DNA of 64,000 nt from Candidatus Roseilinea sp. NK_OTU-006 (lineage in GTDB: Bacteria; Chloroflexota; Anaerolineae; J036; Brachytrichaceae): contig NZ_JAAFGM010000002.1 in the NCBI RefSeq assembly GCF_012931985.1, positions 124,001 through 188,000 of the forward strand, read 5' to 3'. How positions within the stretch are numbered: the stretch's first letter is position 1; each line of letters begins with the position of its first letter. The notes under the pieces are model-generated. The model saw only the letters and a list, made by a program, of their open reading frames with translations, searched no databases and was not told the DNA's origin. Positions 20,772 to 28,517 of the stretch are shown here, one piece after another. A program made the position numbers and the translations under genes.

Positions 20772-22622
20772 ATGAATGACTTTCTAATTCGCGGCACGCT
20801 GGCCGATGTTGATCCTGACGTGGCCGAGCTGATCCGGCATGAGCACGCGCGCCAGCTCGACAAGCTGATCATGATCGCCAGCGAGTCCTACGTGCCGGCC
20901 GCCGTGCGCGAGGCCGAAGGCTCGGTCTTCCAGAACATCTATGCCGAGGGTTATCCTCATGCCGACATGCACGGCTTGAGCGAGGCCGAGATCCTGGATT
21001 ACGAGTCACAACTGACTTTCTACCGGCGGAACGGCGACCGGCGCTACTACAAAGGCGTCGAGTACTGCAACTTGATCGAGGCGTTAGCGCAGCGGCGCGG
21101 CGCGGAGGTATTCTGCCCGCCCGGCATGACGCCGGAGGAGTTGTTCGTCAATGTACAGCCGCTCAGCGGCGCTGTGGCCAACGCCGCCATTTACGAAGCA
21201 TTGGTGCAACCTGGCGACACGGTGATGACGCTCGACCTGTTGCACGGCGGCCACCTCTCGCATGGCAGCCCGGTCAACGTCACCGGCCATCGTCAGCGCA
21301 TCGTGCACTACCGCGTGAACGAAGAGACCGAGCTGCTGGATTACGAGGAGATCTACGAGCTGGCCCAGCGCGAGCAACCGAAGATGATCATCGCCGGCTA
21401 CACCTCGTATCCATGGGCGCCCGACTTCCACAAGTTCCGCGCCATCGCCGACTCGGTTGGGGCCTATTTGCTGGCCGACATCGCCCATACCGCCGGCATG
21501 GCCGCCGCCGGCGTCTATCCTAATCCGGTCGGCGTCGCGCACGTCACGTCGTTCACCACTCACAAGACGATGATGGGGCCGCGCGGCGCGGTGATCATCA
21601 CGACCGATCCGGAGCTGGCCAAGCGCATAGACCGCGCGGTGTTCCCCGGGCTGCAGGGGGGGCCCAACATCAACAAGATCGCCGGCATGGCTGTCATGTT
21701 CAAACTGGCGAAGACGCCGCAGTTCAAAGCGTTGCAACAGCAGATCGCCAAGAATGCCGTTGCGCTCAGTGACGGCCTCAAGGCGAATGGCCTACGCGTG
21801 GTGCACGGCGGCACCAATACGCACATGGTTCTGCTGGATTGCAAGTCCATCGCGCAGCACGACGGCGTGCCGCTGATGGGCAACGTCGCGTCGCGCATCC
21901 TCGACCTGATCGGCATCGTCTGCAATCGCAACACCATCCCCGGCGACAAAGACGCCGGCCGTCCGAGCGCGCTGCGCTTCGGCACGCCGTGGGTTACCCA
22001 GCGCGGCCTGAAGGAAGAGGACATGCGCGAGATCGCCGACGTGATCGCCTTAGTGCTGAAGACCGCCAAGCCGTACACCACTCCGACGAAGAAGTCCGTG
22101 GCCTACACGGCGCGCGTGGATTTCGACGCGCTGATGGAGGGCGTGGCGCGCATCAACGCGCTGGTCGCCAAAGCCGGCCGCGACTTCGACCTGCCGCACG
22201 AGGGCTATCCGTTCGTCTGGTATGCGGTGAATGGGCAGGGGCCGGGGATCGGGCATCAGGGACCAGAGGACAGGGGCCGGGGAACAGAGGTCAGGGATCG
22301 CGGGTCGGAAGTAGCGAGTCGGATCGAGGTGAGCGGCGCGCAGGCGGCGGCGTTCCTGAGCGTCGTGTTGGGCATAGATGTGAACACGCTGGCCGACGGC
22401 GCCGCGGTGACCGTGCTCGGGCGCAACCGCGCGCCGCTGTGCGTGGCGACGTTGGCCCGCACAAAAGACGGCTACGCGCTCGACGCACCGGCGAATCAGG
22501 CGTCGCGTGTCACGCAGTGGCTGCGGGCGCTCTCCGACGGCTACGTGATCTTCGACGATGCTGACCTGAGCGCCGACATCCCCGGGCCGGTGGTGGTGCG
22601 GCTGGTCGCCGGTCGCCCATAG
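20772..22622 (+). CDS. glyA: Serine hydroxymethyltransferase with C-terminal extension
   Basis: Converts serine and THF to glycine and methylene-THF using PLP. The first ~460 residues are a complete SHMT: ASESYVPAAVREAEGS near the start, DLLHGGHLSHGSPVN (near 155), the PLP lysine in FTTHKTMMGPRGA (about residue 265) and PSALRFGTPWVTQRG (near 400). The total is 616 residues, about 190 more than usual. The tail (from about 515) has VSGAQAAAFLSVVLGIDVN, which resembles the start of GcvT-like folate-binding domains. Between the two is a Gly/Arg/Glu-rich stretch encoded by a short-repeat tract (22240-22325). I chose the ATG at 20772; an in-frame ATG at 20727 is possible. gcvT follows after 21 nt. 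Confidence 0.93.
   Translation: MNDFLIRGTLADVDPDVAELIRHEHARQLDKLIMIASESYVPAAVREAEGSVFQNIYAEGYPHADMHGLSEAEILDYESQLTFYRRNGDRRYYKGVEYCNLIEALAQRRGAEVFCPPGMTPEELFVNVQPLSGAVANAAIYEALVQPGDTVMTLDLLHGGHLSHGSPVNVTGHRQRIVHYRVNEETELLDYEEIYELAQREQPKMIIAGYTSYPWAPDFHKFRAIADSVGAYLLADIAHTAGMAAAGVYPNPVGVAHVTSFTTHKTMMGPRGAVIITTDPELAKRIDRAVFPGLQGGPNINKIAGMAVMFKLAKTPQFKALQQQIAKNAVALSDGLKANGLRVVHGGTNTHMVLLDCKSIAQHDGVPLMGNVASRILDLIGIVCNRNTIPGDKDAGRPSALRFGTPWVTQRGLKEEDMREIADVIALVLKTAKPYTTPTKKSVAYTARVDFDALMEGVARINALVAKAGRDFDLPHEGYPFVWYAVNGQGPGIGHQGPEDRGRGTEVRDRGSEVASRIEVSGAQAAAFLSVVLGIDVNTLADGAAVTVLGRNRAPLCVATLARTKDGYALDAPANQASRVTQWLRALSDGYVIFDDADLSADIPGPVVVRLVAGRP
22240..22325. repeat. Degenerate GGGATCAG-like repeat tract inside glyA
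   Basis: About 85 bp made of 7-8-nt variants of GGGATCAG, GGACCAG and GGGGCCGG, in frame. It encodes a Gly/Arg/Glu-rich linker at about residues 490-517 of the protein. Confidence 0.6.
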
Positions 22623-22643
22623 CCCACAGCGCATCACTGACAC

Positions 22644-23840
22644 ATGGCCGATCTCAAACGCACCGCCTTGTTCGAGACGCACAAGCAGCTCGGCGCGCGC
22701 ATGGCGCCCTTCGGCGGCTGGGAGATGCCGCTGTGGTATGCCTCGGCGCGCGAGGAGCACTTGGCCGTGCGCACTGCCGCCGGCCTGTTCGACGTCAGCC
22801 ACATGGGTGTGTTCGACGCGCGTGGGCCGGACGCCGGCGCCTTTCTCGATCACGTCGGCACGAACGACGTGAGCAAGCTGGCCGTCGGCCGCTCGCACTA
22901 CAGCTACCTGCTCGACGAGCGCGGCGATGTCGTGGACGACATCATGGTCTATCGCCTCGAGGCGGAGCGCTACATGGTCGTGGTCAACGCAGCCAACAAC
23001 GACAAAGATTGGGTTTGGCTGCGCGCCCAGGTCGGCGACTTTCGCTGCACGCTGCGCGATCTGCGCGATCTGAGTTCGGGCGCCGACCGGCGCGTTGACC
23101 TGGCGCTGCAGGGCCCCAAGTCGCTGGAGATTCTGCAGCGACTGCTGCCCGACGACCAGCGCGCGACGCTCGGCGCGCTCCCTTATACCGGCGTGATGCG
23201 CGCCTCGCTCGCCGGCCACCACGTCTTCATCTCGCGCACCGGCTACACCGGCGAGCGCATCGCCTATGAGGTCTTCGTGCATCCGGGCGAGTCGGTCGCG
23301 CTGTGGCATGCGCTGCTGGACGCCGGCCGCGACCAGGGCCTGAAGCCGTGCGGATTGGCTGCGCGCGATAGTTTGCGCATCGAGGCCGGCTTGCCGCTCT
23401 ATGGCCACGAGCTGGCCGGACCGCTCAACCTGGCCCCGTATCACATCGGCTTCGATAACTTCGTAAAAACCGACAAGCCCGCCGAATTCATTGGCAAGGC
23501 GGCCTACAAGGAGAAGGCCGCGCGCAACACGGCGAAGCTGGTGCGCTTCCGCATGAACGAGAAGGGCGTGCGGCCGAGCAAGCTGGGCGATCCGGTGCTG
23601 GACAAGCGCGGCCGGGTAATCGGCACGGTCACGTCGTGCGCACAGGATGGGGAAGGCTATCTGCTGGGCCTGGCGCTGGTCGAGCGATCGGCGGGTGTCG
23701 AAGAAGGCAGTGTGATCTACGTCGTCGCGCTGCCGGAGCGCATGCCCGAGCCGCTCAAGCCGTTCGCGCCGTTGGGCAGCCGCGCGCTGATGCCGGACGC
23801 AGTCACGGTGCTCTCACGCTTCCCGCCTCGCAGGGGATGA
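22644..23840 (+). CDS. gcvT: Aminomethyltransferase (glycine cleavage T protein)
   Basis: A 398-residue GcvT-family protein. LKRTALFETHKQLGARMAPFGGWEMPLWY is a canonical T-protein start, with GLFDVSHMGVFD (near 50), a catalytic-type aspartate region NDVSKLAVGRSHYSYLLDERGDVVDDI (near 75-100), SRTGYTGERIAYEVFV (near 195) and GLAARDSLRIEAGLPLYGHEL (near 240). It transfers methylene from aminomethyl-lipoyl H protein to THF. No gcvH or gcvP gene is adjacent. It directly follows glyA, so both should respond to the ZTP riboswitch. Confidence 0.94.
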   Translation: MADLKRTALFETHKQLGARMAPFGGWEMPLWYASAREEHLAVRTAAGLFDVSHMGVFDARGPDAGAFLDHVGTNDVSKLAVGRSHYSYLLDERGDVVDDIMVYRLEAERYMVVVNAANNDKDWVWLRAQVGDFRCTLRDLRDLSSGADRRVDLALQGPKSLEILQRLLPDDQRATLGALPYTGVMRASLAGHHVFISRTGYTGERIAYEVFVHPGESVALWHALLDAGRDQGLKPCGLAARDSLRIEAGLPLYGHELAGPLNLAPYHIGFDNFVKTDKPAEFIGKAAYKEKAARNTAKLVRFRMNEKGVRPSKLGDPVLDKRGRVIGTVTSCAQDGEGYLLGLALVERSAGVEEGSVIYVVALPERMPEPLKPFAPLGSRALMPDAVTVLSRFPPRRG

Positions 23841-23849
23841 GCGCCGGCA

Positions 23850-24155
23850 TCACACCCGCGACAAACACGGATCGTCCCGCACGAAGGCCGGCACGAAGCC
23901 GAGATAGGGCAGTGGCGCGAGGCCGTGCCAGTGGCGGAGGAGATGATACGTGTGTGAAGTGAGCAGCCGGCAACGGTCTACGGCCTCGCGCCATTCCGCT
24001 CTGCGTACCTCGGCGATCGTTTCGGGAAGCGGCAGGATGCCGAAGTCCCATGCGCCGCACAGCCGAGCGATGAAGTCCGCGCGCTCCTCGGGGGTCTTCA
24101 GTTGCGCCGGCGGCTCGTCTAGGTCGGGATAGAGTGCGCCGTCAATCCATTCCAT
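23850..24155 (-). CDS. Small uncharacterised protein downstream of a broken nucleotidyltransferase gene
   Basis: A 101-residue cytoplasmic-looking protein starting MEWIDGALYPDLDEPP, with no membrane segments, rich in Arg, Leu and Trp. I do not recognise its family. The start ATG at 24155 overlaps the last codons of the preceding open frame, a typical translational-coupling arrangement, so it was probably the second gene of a two-gene unit with the nucleotidyltransferase-like gene now broken upstream. The longer frame that continues upstream to 24383 crosses the other gene in a different phase and is unlikely to be translated. If the pair was a toxin-antitoxin or resistance unit this would be the partner, but nothing in the sequence proves that. 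Confidence 0.5.
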   Translation of the reverse strand: MEWIDGALYPDLDEPPAQLKTPEERADFIARLCGAWDFGILPLPETIAEVRRAEWREAVDRCRLLTSHTYHLLRHWHGLAPLPYLGFVPAFVRDDPCLSRV

Positions 24156-24731
24156 CCAAAAACTCCTGCTTGAACCAGGCGCGGAGCGCAGCGCTGCGCT
24201 CATCCACGGCATCGAGCGGGCGCGCTGCCTCGATGCGGGCAAGATTGGTCCGGACGGCAAGTTTGGCACGTTCGAGGTCGTCATCTTCGCTAGCGGCGCG
24301 CTGACGTTCTTGCCACAAGCGCCAACACGTGGCGGGATCGGTATGCTGTGCTTGGCACACACGCCGGCGATCTCGTGACGCAATAGAGCCGATCGCTCCG
24401 CAACCTAAAAGCTGAATACAGTGCGGCCTTCCTGCTGCAGTTCGATGCTGACTACGTCACCCCAAGCGCGCTTGCGCGTCGGGCCAAACTCTGCCAGGGC
24501 TGTCTCAATGACAGCGATGACGCGCTGTTTATCTTCGCGCGTTGCTTCATTTGTCCACCAGGCATCGAGAGCGCGCGTCGCGCGGTACTCGTGATAGTGC
24601 GCCAACCCAAACGCGCCGCCGAGCGAGATGCATCGCCCTACATCTGACCTGGCGAGCGCATCGAGGCACGCACGCGCGAAAGGCGAGAGTTGCCGTGGCG
24701 GACGAGGCGTCTGCACTGGCGCCATGAACAA
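24142..24731 (-). pseudogene. Broken AbiEii-like nucleotidyltransferase gene
   Basis: Two open segments on the minus strand look like halves of one gene. The 5' part (24405-24731, 108 residues) has ISLGGAFGLAHYHEYRATRALDAWW, RKRAWGDVVSIELQ and GRTVFSF, the pattern of small nucleotidyltransferase-like proteins of the AbiEii type. It stops there. In another frame, SRDRRRVCQAQHTDPATCW with RLWQERQ (24142-24360 onwards) is like the C-terminal half of the same kind of protein (RDFRDI-VC-AGLT-P-CWRLW). The middle (about 50 residues) is missing, so a deletion with frameshift is inferred. The assignment rests on remembered family patterns. Confidence 0.55.
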
Positions 24732-24835
24732 GATCGTACCGGTCGAGCTAGCCTCGCTGACTGCAAGGTGCTGCTTTCGGTTATATTCTTGGCACGCCCG
24801 GCTTCAGCGCCGGCGAATCCTTTGCTCGAAAAGCG

Positions 24836-25636
24836 ATGCTCGACGAAACCCTGTTCCCGCTCTCCCTCTATCACAAGGCCAAACAACTCGTCTGGGATCC
24901 GCGCGATATTGACCTCGCGCAGGACGCGCGCGACTGGCAGCGCATGAGCGAACGCGAACGCGACATCATCACGCGGCTCTCGGCGCAGTTCCTCGGCGGC
25001 GAGGTCGCCGTGACGCACGACCTGACCCCACTGCTGGCAGCCATCCGCCGGCAAGGCGGCCTGCTCGAGGAGGAGATGTTCCTCACCACGCAATTGTTCG
25101 AGGAGAGTAAGCACGTCGAGTGGTTCGACCGATGGTGGAATGCGATGGGCGCGCTGCAGGCGCCCTCTTGCTCTGCGCCGTATCGCCAGCTCTTCGAGGT
25201 CGAACTGCCGGCAGCGTTGAGCCGGCTGTTGCACGATGACTCGCCCCGCGCCCAGGTCGAGGCGATCGCGACATACCACATCATCATCGAGGGCGTGCTG
25301 GCCGAGACCGGCTACCACGGCTTCGCGCGCGCCTTGCGCGATCACGGCCTGATGCCCGGCACGGTGCGTGGGGTGGCGCTGGTGCAGCGCGACGAAGCGC
25401 GACACATCGCCTACGGCCTATATGCGTTGGGACGTTTGCTGCGGGGCGAGCCGGCGCTGTGGGACGTGCTGATGGCCCGGCTGAATGCGCTGCTGCCGTT
25501 GGCGCTAGAAATCGTCAGCGAGACCTTCGCGCCTTACGGCGACGACATTCCCTTCGGCCTCAACCCGGCCGAGTTCATCGCCTACGCCGGCGAGCAATTT
25601 GACCACCGCCTGAGCGTGTTGGAGCGCGACCGGTAG
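24836..25636 (+). CDS. R2-like ligand-binding oxidase (R2lox)
   Basis: A 266-residue ferritin-like four-helix protein of the R2lox group, which binds a Mn/Fe pair and a fatty-acid-like ligand rather than serving ribonucleotide reductase. Ligands appear in order: E56, E90, H93 (FEESKHVEWF), E152 (IIIEG), E187 and H190 (RDEARH). Val59 (three residues after E56) and Tyr147 (five before E152) occupy the positions of the Val-Tyr ether crosslink of characterised R2lox, which supports the call over NrdB. The length is a little short, with the N-terminus slightly truncated relative to the mycobacterial enzyme. It converges on a Rieske oxygenase gene. Physiological substrate is unknown. Confidence 0.88.
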   Translation: MLDETLFPLSLYHKAKQLVWDPRDIDLAQDARDWQRMSERERDIITRLSAQFLGGEVAVTHDLTPLLAAIRRQGGLLEEEMFLTTQLFEESKHVEWFDRWWNAMGALQAPSCSAPYRQLFEVELPAALSRLLHDDSPRAQVEAIATYHIIIEGVLAETGYHGFARALRDHGLMPGTVRGVALVQRDEARHIAYGLYALGRLLRGEPALWDVLMARLNALLPLALEIVSETFAPYGDDIPFGLNPAEFIAYAGEQFDHRLSVLERDR

Positions 25637-25668
25637 AGGCGCAGCGCAGCAAGGATGGGGGGGTTAGC

Positions 25669-26634
25669 TCATGCCGCGCCAATCGTTAGGCCGAGTTGGT
25701 TCAGCCACTTGCGGTAGGCGATCGCGGTGCGGTCGCTCTTCAGATGTAGCTCGGCCTGCAGGTCCAGCGGCAACAGCTCCGGCCGCTGCGACTGCACGAT
25801 CGGCGCGTCCTGGCCGAAGATGCGATCCTGGAACGCCACGAACGCCTCGACCGGCGTCTCGTGCCCGTAGTTCATCGCCATCCACATCCACGCCGTGCTG
25901 TCCACCAGGTCGTGCGGCGTGACCATGAGCTGAATCGCCAAGCGCTGGGCAGATTGCTTGAGCAGATAGGCCGTCAGCGGCCGCAGCGCGCGATACACGT
26001 AGGTCACGTAGTCGCCGACGCCGGTGCCGTAGGGATCCGGTTGATACACGCGCACGTTGCGCGCGATCACGCCCTCGTCGGTGATCTCGGCCTCGTAGTC
26101 CATGATCTCCGGATAGGCCCGGTCGCCTAAGATGCCTTCGTGGACGAACGGGAAGTGGCCGACGTCGAGGAAGTTCTCGATCACGCGCGGGCCGCTGGCC
26201 TTGACGCGATACGGCCCGCACAGCACTTTGCGATACGATGGGTCATCCCACTCGGCGAAGGGCGGCACGTCGTGCTGCGGCGCGCCGAGCGAGGCCCATA
26301 CCAACCCATACTTTACCTGGGCGCGATAGGTCTTGGCGCGAGCCTTGTCGGGCGGTTTCTGGCCGGGATGCGCCGGGATGTGCACGCAGCGGCCATCCAG
26401 GCCGTAGCGCCAGCCGTGGTAGGGGCAAGCCAGCGTTTCGCCGACGATCTCGCCAAGCGAGAGGCGCGTGCCGCGATGGATGCACAAGTCCTGCCAGACC
26501 ATCACGGCGTCACCGCTGCGCCACACCACCAGGTCTTCACCGAGCAGGCGCACGCCCAGCACTGGCTGCGCGTCAAGCTGTTGTAACGACGCGACCGGAT
26601 GCCAATCGTTGAGGAGCACAGGGTCTGGAATCAT
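25669..26634 (-). CDS. Rieske non-haem iron oxygenase
   Basis: A 321-residue ring-hydroxylating/demethylating-type oxygenase. The Rieske [2Fe-2S] ligands are C51-x-H53 (CIHRG) and C70-x-x-H73 (CPYHGW). The mononuclear iron site is N154, D157, H160 and H165 in ENFLDVGHFPFVHE, with D157 as the intersubunit bridge. It is closest in style to the vanillate demethylase/pheophorbide oxygenase branch, so the substrate may be an aromatic, a sterol or a chlorin. It is the last gene of a minus-strand set (DUF4062-like, YhhN, PPOX, this gene) and needs a reductase encoded elsewhere. Substrate not determinable. Confidence 0.9.
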   Translation of the reverse strand: MIPDPVLLNDWHPVASLQQLDAQPVLGVRLLGEDLVVWRSGDAVMVWQDLCIHRGTRLSLGEIVGETLACPYHGWRYGLDGRCVHIPAHPGQKPPDKARAKTYRAQVKYGLVWASLGAPQHDVPPFAEWDDPSYRKVLCGPYRVKASGPRVIENFLDVGHFPFVHEGILGDRAYPEIMDYEAEITDEGVIARNVRVYQPDPYGTGVGDYVTYVYRALRPLTAYLLKQSAQRLAIQLMVTPHDLVDSTAWMWMAMNYGHETPVEAFVAFQDRIFGQDAPIVQSQRPELLPLDLQAELHLKSDRTAIAYRKWLNQLGLTIGAA

Positions 26635-26676
26635 GGCTTTTCGCGCACCAGATTGTAATGGCGGCCGGCAGCGAAG

Positions 26677-27096
26677 TCACTCCTGCCGCAGCGCGATCGG
26701 GGTGAGGCGAATGCTGACCCAGCCGGGGCGCTTCCGACGGCTCAACCGGTTGCGGATGGCTACCTGCCCCTCGATCAGCCGCCAGATCAAGCCGTATTTG
26801 GCGGCGATCTTCTGCCGGGCCGCCTCGCTTGCTGCCGGGTCGTCGAGGATCTGCGCGCGCGCCTCCACCCAGTCGCCCAGCGGGTCGCCGCGGCCGGTGC
26901 TGGGCGCGATGCGCACGCGATCGCTGTTGCGGATGCGCTTGACCTTGCCGGAGTCGGCCTCGGTGCGGATCAGCAGCACATCGCCATCGCGCACAAAGCC
27001 CACCGGCGTGCGCACTGCAACGCCGTTTTTGCGGAAGGTCTCCAGGGCCAGGAAGCGTTGGCCCTCGAATGACTGTAAGGGGTCTGCCTGGGTCAT
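26677..27096 (-). CDS. PPOX-class (F420/flavin) oxidoreductase family protein
   Basis: A 139-residue split-barrel flavin/F420-binding protein. FLALETFRKNGVAVRTPVGFVRDGDVLLIRT is the characteristic start of PPOX-class F420-dependent proteins; GKVKRIRNSDRVRIAPSTGRG follows with the phosphate-binding basic residues. Members reduce various ketones, bilins or quinones, or bind flavin without clear activity. It lies 11 nt from the YhhN gene and 42 nt before the Rieske oxygenase on the same strand, so it is probably cotranscribed. Cofactor choice (F420 or FMN) cannot be read with confidence. Confidence 0.82.
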   Translation of the reverse strand: MTQADPLQSFEGQRFLALETFRKNGVAVRTPVGFVRDGDVLLIRTEADSGKVKRIRNSDRVRIAPSTGRGDPLGDWVEARAQILDDPAASEAARQKIAAKYGLIWRLIEGQVAIRNRLSRRKRPGWVSIRLTPIALRQE

Positions 27097-27107
27097 GTTC
27101 TGACTAT

Positions 27108-27827
27108 CTACCTGACGAACGACGCCGACAGCGCGATGAACAGTTGCGCGCAGTAATAGGTGGAGAGTACCCAGATGCTGTTGCGCTCGCCTTCGCCGTC
27201 GAAGACGAACTTGTTGATGGCGAGCATGAAGTCGGACATGTAGAAGAGCAGCGCGCCGCCCATCGCCAACGATGGCTGCGCCAGCAGGCCCCCGCCGATT
27301 TGCACGCCGGAGAAAGCCTGGTGCACCATCAGCGAGATCACCGTCATGTAAAGCAGCACCGGCTGCCGCAGGTTGCCCAGCGACGGACGCAGGTAGAAAT
27401 ACAGCACCATGCCGATGAGGGCCAGCACGCCCGCGGCCAGCACAGCGCGGTTCAAGTCGAACGGCGTGCTGCGCGCGATCTGCGCGTAGGCGAAGGCGGC
27501 GATATAGGCGATGTGCGCGAACAAAAAGGCCGCCAAGCCGGAGACGAACAGGCCGGGGCGCTCGTCCGCGTCAATCAGCAGCCAATCGCCGGCTAATGAG
27601 AGCGCCAAGCCGGCGAGGATCAGCGCCGAGTACAGCGGCACGTGCATCGGCTGGGTGAACGACAGCGCCGCGATGAGGATCACCAATGCCGTGGACAGCA
27701 GCTTCCAGAGCTTGACCTGCCGCTTGTTGCGCGGCGTCTGCGTCTCTGCGCGAAGCAACAGAAAGACGGTGATGATCGGCAAAGGGACGAGCAGTAGCGG
27801 CAGGATCATGCGCGATGAGTCTATCAC
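27108..27827 (-). CDS. YhhN family membrane protein (lysoplasmalogenase-like)
   Basis: A 239-residue integral membrane protein with about seven to eight hydrophobic helices spread over its whole length. SLAGDWLLIDADERPGLFVSGLAAFLFAHIAY matches the YhhN/TMEM86 signature, where a D-x-x-L pair and the GLxxF-xxHxxY element form the proposed active site. Characterised TMEM86 proteins cleave the vinyl ether of lysoplasmalogens; bacterial members (e.g. Legionella) do the same in vitro. It is flanked by a DUF4062-like gene (12 nt upstream) and a PPOX gene. A role in lipid turnover is an inference. Confidence 0.8.
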   Translation of the reverse strand: MIDSSRMILPLLLVPLPIITVFLLLRAETQTPRNKRQVKLWKLLSTALVILIAALSFTQPMHVPLYSALILAGLALSLAGDWLLIDADERPGLFVSGLAAFLFAHIAYIAAFAYAQIARSTPFDLNRAVLAAGVLALIGMVLYFYLRPSLGNLRQPVLLYMTVISLMVHQAFSGVQIGGGLLAQPSLAMGGALLFYMSDFMLAINKFVFDGEGERNSIWVLSTYYCAQLFIALSASFVR

Positions 27828-27839
27828 GCGCCGCTCCGG

Positions 27840-28424
27840 CTATGCTTCCGTGCGCAGCAGCCTGCCCTCGCTCGGTGTGAAGCGCTCGGTCGTGAGGATC
27901 ACGGCGCTCTGCTCGGCGCCGCCGCGCGCATCGTCTACCGCTTTGTTGTCCTTCGCTAACGCCTTGCGCCATGCGCGCAACGTCTCGGCTTCGGCAGCGC
28001 TGATCTCGTAGCGCGCGCTGTGAGCGAGGATGTGGTCCACCAGCAGCCGGCGCGCGCGCCAGCGCAACTCAGAGGCGTCGCTGAACCCTTGCCAGCGACC
28101 GAACTTCGCCGCTTCGCGCACGAAGGCCTGGGCGGCTTGCGTCTGGAGCGCTGACGACTTATAGAACAATGCGACAACGTTGCCGGCGCGGCGCGCCGTC
28201 GCCCACTCCAGGCCCACCGGGGCTTGGATGTCGCTGCCCAGGATGAGCAGATGCACATCGGCGCGCGTCACCGCGTCGAGGTTCGGTTCGCGGTCGGCGC
28301 CCGGCGTCTGGGTGATCGTCCAGCCCAGCGAGGTAGGGATCTCGGCAACCGCGCGCGCCAGCAGGTCGCGCTCGAAGCGCAACTCCGGCGCAGCAGAGAT
28401 ATACAACCTGAGCTTATCCACCAT
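27840..28424 (-). CDS. DUF4062/TIR-like domain protein
   Basis: A 194-residue protein. I chose the ATG at 28424 (MVDKLRLYISAAPEL); the frame is open 27 codons further but that stretch lacks coding character and overlaps the neighbouring promoter. LRLYISAAPELRFERDLLARAV, then TRADVHLLILGSDIQAPVGLEW and AGNVVALFYK, resembles the flavodoxin-like DUF4062/TIR-nucleosidase fold of stress and defence proteins (strand, D-x-R or R-E-R-x-x segment, then a second strand with an acidic loop). The C-terminal helix-rich part is of unknown role. It leads the operon with YhhN, PPOX and a Rieske oxygenase. Assignment is tentative. Confidence 0.5.
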   Translation of the reverse strand: MVDKLRLYISAAPELRFERDLLARAVAEIPTSLGWTITQTPGADREPNLDAVTRADVHLLILGSDIQAPVGLEWATARRAGNVVALFYKSSALQTQAAQAFVREAAKFGRWQGFSDASELRWRARRLLVDHILAHSARYEISAAEAETLRAWRKALAKDNKAVDDARGGAEQSAVILTTERFTPSEGRLLRTEA

Positions 28425-28504
28425 GGCGATTAGATTAGCACAATTTGTCCCCGGTGGACGAGAGCAGCGCCTTCGCCCACCCAAGATTTGACTTGGCACA
28501 TCCA

Positions 28505-28510
28505 TATAAT
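28505..28510 (+). promoter_or_regulatory. -10 box (TATAAT) of CPBP protease gene, leaderless type
   Basis: Perfect TATAAT ending 7 nt before the ATG at 28518. TTGACT (28488-28493) lies upstream with only an 11-bp spacer, too short for a normal -35 partner. Confidence 0.55.
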
Positions 28511-28517
28511 GCGTGTG

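Noticed and set aside
22050-23444. A 464-codon open frame on the minus strand opposite glyA and gcvT
   Set aside because: Shadow of two well-supported genes, rich in Arg, His and Ala with no domain.
28488-28517. Earlier start of the CPBP gene (MTWHIHIMRV...)
   Set aside because: It would overlap the TATAAT promoter, so the ATG at 28518 was chosen.
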